DNA from: Pyrenochaeta sp. MPI-SDFR-AT-0127
Lineage: Eukaryota > Ascomycota > Dothideomycetes > Pleosporales > Cucurbitariaceae
Direction: 5' to 3'
Length of the DNA: 64,000 bases
NCBI GenBank assembly: GCA_020747015.1
Contig: JAGTJM010000043.1
Location: 1-64,000, forward strand
Below are positions 56,196 through 64,000 of this stretch, in pieces. The notes below the pieces were generated by a model. It was not told the origin of the DNA. It was given only the letters and a program-made list of their open reading frames with translations, and did no database searches. The number at the start of each line of letters is the position of its first letter. The stretch's first letter is position 1. The position numbers were made by a program, and so were the translations under genes.

Positions 56196-57941
56196 GGTTA
56201 GATGCCTCGAATGGTCTATAACGTATCACGAAAACGAATGAATGATTGTATCAATGTGTGTAACCTAAAGACCGAGGATGGGGTTCAAAAGGGCTGCCTC
56301 CTTGATTTAGACGGCTATCATAGAGATTTATGGGCCTTGTACCCTGAATCGCAATACGGGATTGTCTTGCGGTCTAGAAAATGGCAAATACAAGTTATCA
56401 GCGATTGGCTTCACGTTACGGAGCTGAAAGATCCTACACATTTCCTCGTACAGGATCCACAGTTGTCATAGTGTGAGTGTCAGGTACCTTGTTATCAGGT
56501 CCATCTCTCAGCCCAGACTCCAGGAGGGCCTGATCTGAAGCTGTAATCATGGATGGTGGCCAATCCCGCTTCCTTGTGAATGGTCAACTCGACAATCAAC
56601 AACTGAGTAAGCTCAGATAACCGCCAGTAACCCTGCAACTTGTCCGGCAGTGATGCGTTAGCTACAGATTTGGCGACTATTGAAACGCAGATCACCGATA
56701 ATGCTGGCGATTCCAAGTTGGATCCGTGCAGTGTAAGTTCGAAAGTTGATGTGCGATGACTTCATTGCATTGAGTATCAGCAGAGAGCGTGGCTCGAAGG
56801 TCTCGACGGAAATTCTTGCAGCGGGAGTGTCTCATCCGAGCGATCACGCAATCGCGCAGTATCTTCAATCTAAGCTGGATGTTCTAGAGCAAGATATACA
56901 GTGTAGATGGTGAACTTCGGTCGCTGGGTGAAACACTTGGATTGCAAGTGGCCCAGAGCCAAATGAGTCTTTTTGGACATTACATCTTGGAGCTGAGGAC
57001 AACTTGATTCTGCGAAAGTATAGCAAGCTCAGGCATTTGCCTTTTGATTAGACCCGAGCCACGTTATCGTGGTTGGCGACATGATGCTGGATGCTGTTTA
57101 GTCACTGAGCTGCTGCATTTCTCATCACTGTATCGTCCCGAGTTTTTTTAACACGCTGGAAAGATATGACGGGAATATCCAATTGAAAAAATGGCAAGGT
57201 TTTCTTCGTGTGATTTCATGCGCCATCACATCTTCACACTGGGCGTTGCAGATCGACAGGCACACGTGGACGCATGTGGGCGAGCGTGGGGGTCCGAATG
57301 GCTGTTGGAGCACGGTACCTGGCCAATGCGTACTTCGAAACCAGTGCATCTGTTCTGGATGATAAAAAATACGAATTGTGGTAGAGCTGAAGTGTGGATC
57401 TTGTTCTGTTGGGCTATCAGTCGTCCCAATTAGGATGGGCGTGCTCGACTGCGCCAATCACATGTCAGCCTTTCAGACGTCGCTCGTCGTAGCCCTCCTA
57501 TTGTGACAGACACGCCGAGAACTAGTCTCGCGCATCCTATTTTCAGCAGAGTAAGCCTTGATTGACATGTCGCAGGCTAAGCAAGGAATCGGTCCGAAGT
57601 GTAGATACGATGATAAAGATTCCGACTTATCCCAGCGAACTGTCTTATTATCAAGGCTAGCGTCTTACATGGCAAAACGAATTCCAATTAACTTCCTAGC
57701 GCCACAAACGTAAATCCAAATTGGTATCTTCTCGCAGTTCATGTCGATCATTCACTTTGCCCTCGGCCGCATGAGCTGTAACGCTTGAGCCTTATGACAG
57801 AGATATCGGTACTCGTATCCGCCAGCGCTGTGGCTCTAGGTTCTCAACAAAGCGACGAAGGCTACTGTGGTATTGACCGACTTTTAGTTCGGCCTTAAAG
57901 TTGGAATACAGCAAAATTCTTCCCTAAGCCTAGTGCCGCCC
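56196..57941. other. Divergent intergenic region (1.75 kb)
   Basis: It separates the starts of the GT2 (-) and GH12 (+) genes and should hold both promoters. An 89-codon plus-strand frame at 56202-56471 has no recognisable domain. Nothing else is supported. Confidence 0.4.
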
Positions 57942-59025
57942 ATGTTGACACTTCGAACGACTGGCGCAATGCACTCAAGGCTTACATTCTCATTGCGGCA
58001 TCTCCTTGCTATATCATTATTCGTAACATGTCTATATGCACTCCCAGATACCACGCTATGTGGCCAATATGAGAACGTCACGGATCAGTCGAATATATAC
58101 ACTTGTATGTGTTCTAATTATCATGATCAAAGCAAGATGTTGTTGCGCTGAACACTGATGAGGCGTCACAGTTAGCACCAATGTCTGGGGTATGGATAGG
58201 AGCGGGGCGTCTTGCATCAGGGTGTACAACAATGCAACCTCTCTTTCCACGACGTGGTCATGGAGAGCTAACGAAACACTGGTACATGCGTACCCCAACG
58301 TCAACTTCAACCCTATTCAAAGAGAGCCTATCCCTTTGTCAAACTTGTCGTCGCTTGATGTCAAGGTGTCGTGGTCAATGAAGCCGGAACTGAGCGCCTC
58401 GTCGCAAGGTCTGGACACGAAAGGTTTATCGATTGTGAATGCAAAGAGTAACGTAGCTGTGGACGTCTTTTTTGACACAGACATAGCAAGGGCTGTCAAC
58501 ACGACGGCACCGAGATACGAGATCATGGTGTGGCTTGGGAAGTTCGGCTCGATCTTACCCATCGGCGCGAAAGCCAACGAAGACACTAACAGATTGCCAA
58601 AGCGGAGGCTAGGTAGAGAAGAATTGTAAGTTGTCACTGCGGGCGACGCTGAATCGAGCTCTGACATGAGCTGACTATTTATCGTGTTGTCTAGCACCCT
58701 GTATCAGGGTCCAAACGACAATGGGCAGCATGTGTTCTCCTGGGTCGCCAGCTCCAACCAAACAACGTTCGAGGGAGATATATCACCCCTCATCCATTAT
58801 CTGTGGCGCAACGGCCTCATAATCGCTGCAAATTATATTGGCGTAATTCAAATTGGCACGGAGCAAAAGCATGCAACATCAAATGTGTCATTCTTTATGG
58901 GGAACTTTGCCATAAGTGCAACGAAGGGCACACCAAAGGCAGCGGGAAGTGTCATGAGCAAAGGTATACCACCGGCGATCAGTTTATACGCACTCTGTGC
59001 TTTGGTGCTGCTACTCTTTATGTAG
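57942..59025 (+). CDS. GH12 endoglucanase/xyloglucanase, 3 exons, 315 aa
   Basis: Exons 57942-58104, 58172-58625 and 58695-59025 total 948 nt in frame; introns 67 and 69 bp with GTATGT/GTAAGT starts. The signal peptide follows a second in-frame Met (57969): MHSRLTFSLRHLLAISLFVT. GH12 landmarks in order: TLCGQYENVTD, YTFSTNVWGMD, TTWSWRAN, AYPNVNFNP, YEIMVWLGKFGSILPIG with the nucleophile Glu, FTLYQGPNDNGQHVFSW, and IQIGTEQ with the acid/base Glu. It cleaves beta-1,4-glucan or xyloglucan outside the cell. Unusually the C-terminus ends in SKGIPPAISLYALCALVLLLFM, a hydrophobic tail that suggests GPI anchoring or membrane attachment. No damage. Confidence 0.93.
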
Positions 59026-60382
59026 ATAGTTTGTCGAGTTTGGAACGAACAAGGCGAAGTAATGAGATATGGTTCGAGAAGGGGGCTGTGTCGGAAACTG
59101 GGTAGTATTCGGAAGACCTTGCCTTTGCTTTATATACCCGCTACCTGATACCAAGTATTCAGTTCCCACTGGCAGCTCCGGCTAGTTACTTTTACAAAAA
59201 TGACTCGAACAGAGCTTCCGGCCCTGGAACTCGTTGACCCTGAAGCCGCAGATGAGGTCGACGACCCTACCTAAGAGTTTACTGTTAGAGGATTTACAAC
59301 AGCGAGCACTAGCAATAAAGAAAGGGTATTTTTGGGAGATAAGATTGATTATTGTCCTTCTAAGTTTGTTGCGCCGTCTATTGTATATCGCGCTCACGGT
59401 GCCTTAGCGCGCTCCTCACCACGCCGGGTTTGCGCCTTTTACAACGTCAGCAGTAAAGTCTTATTAAGACTTTTATAATTATGCCCTCGTGCTAAAGGCT
59501 ACTGTCCCATTCCCCACGTGAAAATTTACTTCCGTGTCTCATTGCATTTATCTAGCTACAGATCTTTCCTATCCAGCAACGCTTACTCACAACTTAAATC
59601 TGCGCTACCTAATTCATCTTTGCCCTTGGCTCGAGAAGACAAGATGGGTGAATTATCTTGCCGGACAGAATCTAGAAACGGTTGCTGAGCTTGTAGCACC
59701 CCAAGACCTGAGTAATCAGGTTTGCGTTTGCCCATTCGAAACTTCAATGCGTTGATGGCATCTGCACGCGAATCAATCATATCTGGGGAGATTGATGTAT
59801 TTGGCCTCCACCGCATCCGCAGCTTTATTCAGGGTCGACCGAATCAGAAAACTCTTCACATTAAGCTTTTGGATTGGACAGGTCGCAGATATCAAGCAGT
59901 CTGGCACAAGCTATGATGCTACGTATACGGCCTCGCCTGCACTTTGTTCTCACAGACCCTCAGCTAGAAGCGCTGAGCCAGGTGCCATAGTACGACACAG
60001 CATCTAGTTCGCCACCCTTGCTGGTGACATCGCCGGTGACTGTCCAGCACGAGGGACAGCGGCGCTGCTTAGATCTCTGTATCGCTTTGCTCGACCACAG
60101 ACTCCGCGGTAGGCCACAACTAGAGCGTTAGCCTCCGCCGTCAGTTCTTCAGCGATCCTGAGAGATTAATTTGGAATACCCAGCAGGTGAAAGTATACGT
60201 TCGGGTAGTACAGAATTTTCTTCGTCACGCTCTACTGCTTGTGCATATGACTGGCGGCCAGCCTGCCCGTGGCACAGAGCTGCTTACTGTACGCTGGCAC
60301 AATTCTGATGCCAGGGCTTAGTAGGCACAGAACGCTTTCTATTCCATGCAACAAGCAACGTCTTGCAAACCGTGATACGACT
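59026..60382. other. No intact gene; one interrupted frame
   Basis: A plus-strand reading at 59201-59490 starts MTRTELPALELVDPEAADEV and would be about 90 codons but for a TAA at about 59273 (CAA-to-TAA would open it). No family recognised. The rest is unassigned. Confidence 0.35.
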
Positions 60383-61291
60383 CTAGATGAGTACAATAGT
60401 CCACTCATCGGAATCCTCCCTATTAAAAGCCTCTTCTCTCATAATACCATGCACATAAGCCTCGCAAACGAATTTGAAATGTTCAGCAACAGGACGTTCT
60501 ATATACGGCACACTCCAACGGTATAATACAGTGATATCATCCCCGAATTCCACGGTTTTTGGCACCAAGCCAAGACACCCTTTTTCTGTAATGCAGAATT
60601 TACGATGATGGCATACATGAACGACTACGGAGATAAAATCAAATCCTAGTTGAACTTTGTTTGGGGGCTGCCACCAATAAAATCGAGGGCCAAGGCGAGG
60701 ATCCGCGGCCATAGCGTCTTCGTTGGCATCTGCAGTCAAGTAACCCTTAGACTTAGCATAAGCTATTCTCCAAATGTTAAATGCGGCCCAAAGTTCCTCT
60801 TCGTAGTCAGCTGGGAGGTGCTCACATTTGTATGTACGATCAGCAATTAGTGTTCGCCAAAATGCGGAGAAAGGTCCAAGATTCGAGAAAGGACACATAC
60901 AGTTCCTTATCCGGTGAAGCTGCCTATCGATCCATATACACGGTTCTTCTCCACCGGACAGAAGATGATGGGCGATGGGTTTACGTGAAAGGTATACTAT
61001 CTTATCGACTAATGCACTCTTAATATCAAGGCCAGTATCAGACGTGATGGAGGACAGTACTCTTTTTTGAAAAGAAGAAGCATAATAAAACATCTACTGT
61101 AGAGAGTAGGAGGTGCAATTCAATAGGTCCATCGTCCAGTCGGGTGCCCAGCTAGGCAAAGCAAGCGATCTCTCCAGATATATATTGCTAAGAACTGCCA
61201 GACCTGGATCAGCTCGTAGTATTTGCACTGTTGTCCCAATAATGACCGCTCGCATGGTCGCATAAAGCAAGAGGGTAGTGTTCACAAACAT
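60383..61291 (-). pseudogene. HET-family gene, C-terminal part only
   Basis: Minus-strand reading shows LERSLALPSWAPDWTMDLLN, then a TAG at 61094-61096, and then 236 codons that end with the typical HET-protein C-terminus: FCITEKGCLGLVPKTVEFGD, DDITVLYRWSVPYIERP and CEAYVHGIMREEAF. The N-terminal HET domain with its YxxLSYxWG-type core was not found upstream. The family governs non-self recognition and cell death when N-terminal HET is intact; without it this piece should be inert. The TAG could also mark a missed splice site. Confidence 0.65.
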
Positions 61292-62200
61292 AATGATGGG
61301 TTCAGAGCAAGATGAGAAGAACGAGGCTATGTGAAAGACTTCAAAGGCCTTGTTAGGATAACCCTAATATAGGAGTCATGATAGTGTACGCGCGGCGACA
61401 CTATCAATAGCCAGAAAAAGATTGTGTTATTATCAGTTGGCAGTATGCCAAAGGGGCTGCATGGACGCATTAATCCACCCAGTTAATGAACGAGTGGATT
61501 CAGAACTGATTCGACTAGACCATCCATTTAACGCTAGGTTCGTGACGGGCACGGCTATTCCCGGGCCCGCATGATAAGACCGGGACTTGACGGCACAGAA
61601 CTGCAGATCGTCGGATGAGCTAAGACTTTAATACTTGTAGTGGGATGATTGAGCCTCATACCAGGACTCTAGCAGACGAGTCCCCTGACTGGAGAAGCTA
61701 GTAGGAAATTATGGGCTTTGCCCTTTCACTTCACTACATAATCTCCTTCCGCGGCAACACTCAACACTTATGAACTGAAGTATGCCCATTAGAAGCGGTG
61801 GTAAGATCATAAAGCTTGGTCAAATCTTGGCTCTACGCGGACTGTGATGAAGCTTAAGCAAAAAGCCATACTTAAAAGTGGATCATCACTCTTTACAGGT
61901 ACAGCATGGAGAACCCTGAATAGCTCGGCCCGTTCTCGGACGGATTTAAGTGTGCGACGCGTCTTAATGTCTTGCGGCAACGCCGTCGTCACGAAATTTA
62001 GTCCCACCCCCACTTGATAATGCTAGTTGCGATAGAACCCCTAAAGATGACCGAACAATCACACATGTATGAACATTTAATTGTCACTGTGAACCCACCA
62101 TCCGACTGCGTAACCATCGCTGTCTCTCTTACGGGCAGAAATCGTCCTGCATGGATGTCAACATATTTTGTATAACATTTGCCTCATTTCCATCTTTCAG
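61292..62200. other. No gene recognised (0.9 kb)
   Basis: The stretch that should hold the HET N-terminal domain has no such motif. A 68-codon minus-strand frame at 61807-62013 is not assignable. Confidence 0.35.
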
Positions 62201-63075
62201 AACAAGAGTAGCAGTATTTCAAAAGGAGACAGGCGAGGCGCTGATCATAAATTCCTACATTGGGTGTGCTATCATGGTGAAATTTTGACCCAGAAAGCCA
62301 ACCGAATGCTCCCAAGCGGTAACATTAGTGCTACAAAGATCGTCGTCTCGTTACTTCTTCGCAAAACACCACCAGGATTGCTGAGAAGCGAAGTGGTCTT
62401 CTCACCAGCAGTGTATTTACCACCATAATTCCAAACTGTTCAAGATTATCAGCAAATAAAAAGCAAGCAAGTGAATATCGTTAATATTGGGTTCTAATAA
62501 GAAGGACCGCTGACCTAAAACATGCGCACCACTTCCATCTTCTGCAACCTCGAATAATTTCTCAGGTACCATGACGTCTAAAAATAGATAGTCTTCAGTC
62601 GTCCTGGGGTTAATTGGCGGCCATAGCTGGTCGCCTGCGCTGTTTGAAGATACGTTGATTGGTAGGCCGGCAGAGCACTGGGACATAAATGGCATGGCGG
62701 TGGAAACCCAGCCCGTGTAAACTTGCGGATAAAGTCTTGGTATATTTCCAGTTTGAATTACAGACCTATTCACAGCTGCAGGCTGCGGAGGAGCGAAGCG
62801 TAGGTTTCTTAGAGGAGGTGCTGCGTATCGAATATTAGTGAAATTGTAATAGCCTATTGTGTCCTATCCGAGAATAGGTTTCACTGGATACATCTATGGT
62901 AGTGGCAGGGTTCAAAAGAAGGGTTATAACATACATTGAAGCTTGCTGCCTGGTGCAGTTCGTAGCCAAGATCAAGAATTAGAAGATTTTGTTTGGTAAC
63001 AGCAGCCGCGGAATCCATCAGCAACGTAAAACTCACAAGCGCAAGTTCACTATTAAACTTGAACATAATATTCAT
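62200..63075 (-). pseudogene. Type-B carboxylesterase N-terminal part, frameshifted and truncated
   Basis: Exon 1 (from 63075) has a hydrophobic leader and ends LGYELHQAASFN at a GTATGT site; exon 2 opens DTIGYYNFTNIRYAAPPLRN, the conserved start of type-B esterases, then TTEDYLFLDVMVPEKLF. After another intron (62518-62439) comes VWNYGGKYTAGEK, where the usual GGGY oxyanion loop reads GGKY. A 1-nt frameshift at about 62325 (between TTIFVAL and YRLGAFGWLSGSKFHHD) and loss of the family after STPNVGIYDQRLA, with no GESAG, make it a pseudogene. The remaining two thirds of the gene are absent. Confidence 0.75.
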
Positions 63076-64000
63076 TAAAGAACTTTGTATATTGTTTTTG
63101 GAGTGAATTTCGAAGGGGGTTTGGGAGGGAGATTCTGCTAAGTTTTTGTAGATATAGAATGGATGCAGATAAGCAGAGTACGTCGAGGAAATCTCAATAT
63201 ATGTGTACAGAATTTCAATATCTGAGATTTATCATACAAGATTCGCTTTAACTATCTATCGCAGGATTGCGGTGAAATTTATTTATGCCATTCATTTTGG
63301 CTGCATATTTGTACGCTCATCTGGCATAATCTGCCGGTTTGACACTGTTACCTCCAGTGGACCCTGCAAGTACTGGGTACAAACCACCGGAGATAGTTTA
63401 AAGGCTATTGAAATTTACTAAAGGCCAAGGCGAAAAGCACGATTCTTACAAACGTATGGAGCGACAAACTTCTACCTCCGGCTGGGAAGTGCCTGTTTTT
63501 GCACTTCAAATGTTGTTGGCTAGACCGACATAGACAAATTTGCTGCCTTATCAATCTATTTCCCCTGTCGATCCGGATTTTCCAGCAGACCGTTCCTAGA
63601 ACTTGCTTTATTCATTCTAAAAAACATTAACTAATCCTTCACTCTAAGATAATACTTATAAGTACTTCTAGCTACCAATATAATTTCTATTAGAAGTAAT
63701 TTGCAGAGTAGTTAACAATTAAGCTAGTCTGGCTTAATCTAGTGGTAACGTTACTTTTCTACGTTTAGCTCTTAGTAGAATTAAGTAAGACTAGCTTAAT
63801 TATTAATAACTTAAGTAATTTAAACTATTCTTAGTAGAGTCCTAGGTCTAAAAACTTTGCCTCTTATAAGAATATTAGTCCGTGGTAATATAAACTCCCT
63901 TAAATAAACGAGTAGCGTCGTATTAGCTAGAGTATATAGAATCTCTAGAAGTATACGGATAGCTCTTAATAAGTAGGGTAGATACTAAATAATAAGAGGG
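63076..64000. other. Intergenic, passing into an AT-rich RIP-like tract
   Basis: No gene up to about 63590. From there to the window end TA-rich sequence with stops in all frames resembles the tract at 51-52 kb. It probably is the edge of another RIP-degraded repeat block. Confidence 0.5.

Noticed and set aside
56202..56471. 89-codon plus-strand frame next to the GT2 start
   Set aside because: No domain, leader or splice signal; lies in a divergent promoter region.
1..64000. Starship captain (DUF3435 tyrosine recombinase) or prokaryote-like defence system
   Set aside because: No such domain or motif was found in any frame read; accessory features are explained by ordinary transposons.
1..64000. 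tRNA or rRNA genes
   Set aside because: No cloverleaf with a plausible T-loop GTTCRANYC pairing or rRNA-like tract was recognised by eye; a tRNAscan-SE and Rfam run would settle this.

Overview
This window looks like a chromosomal segment of a filamentous ascomycete, probably a Dothideomycete-like mould. The intact genes have short introns (about 44-69 bp) with GT-AG or GC-AG ends. Families present are fungal hallmarks: a Zn2Cys6 regulator, a PTH11-type receptor, a HET-domain remnant, secreted BBE-type FAD oxidases and a GH12 glucanase. Many transposons carry CAG-to-TAG, CAA-to-TAA and TGG-to-TAG nonsense changes, the signature expected of RIP or old cytosine deamination. The species is not identifiable by eye.

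Layout. 0-10 kb: an intact four-exon Zn2Cys6 regulator (-), a Tc1/mariner element (-), a solo LTR, an alpha/beta hydrolase gene split by two insertions, and an intact SDR (-). 10-15 kb: exon 1 of a second, near-identical Zn2Cys6 gene, cut off by a truncated Copia LTR, then a hAT element joined to a truncated pogo element. 15-19 kb: a kinase-like pseudogene, a second copy of the solo LTR and a decayed membrane-protein gene. 19-25 kb: a pogo element inside an LPMO-like gene relic, an intact NTF2/SnoaL-like gene and an internally deleted hAT. 25-32 kb: mostly gene-poor, with a pogo C-terminal relic and an intact seven-exon PTH11-like receptor (-). 32-46 kb: a block of truncated hAT, RIP-damaged Copia (-), a nearly complete Helitron (+) carrying a 172-bp MITE, and a nearly complete pogo with very long TIRs. 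46-51 kb: two divergent secreted FAD oxidases, both intact. 51-54 kb: AT-rich RIP tract with a clean solo LTR and a decayed DUF3638/DUF3645 gene fragment. 53.6-59 kb: an intact cellulose-synthase-like GT2 (-) and an intact GH12 with a hydrophobic C-tail (+). 59-64 kb: HET and carboxylesterase relics, ending in another AT-rich tract.

How the genes may relate. The intact genes from 46 to 59 kb (two secreted VAO/BBE oxidases, a membrane beta-glycan synthase-like GT2 and a GH12) share a cell-wall or extracellular carbohydrate theme. That they work together is inference. The clearest direct results are insertions whose removal restores the host reading frame (hydrolase at 5.9-7.5 kb, Helitron Rep gene at 38.5 kb), solo LTRs with exact 5-bp duplications, and two probable GC-AG introns. 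No new defence, CRISPR-like or Starship-captain system was recognised.
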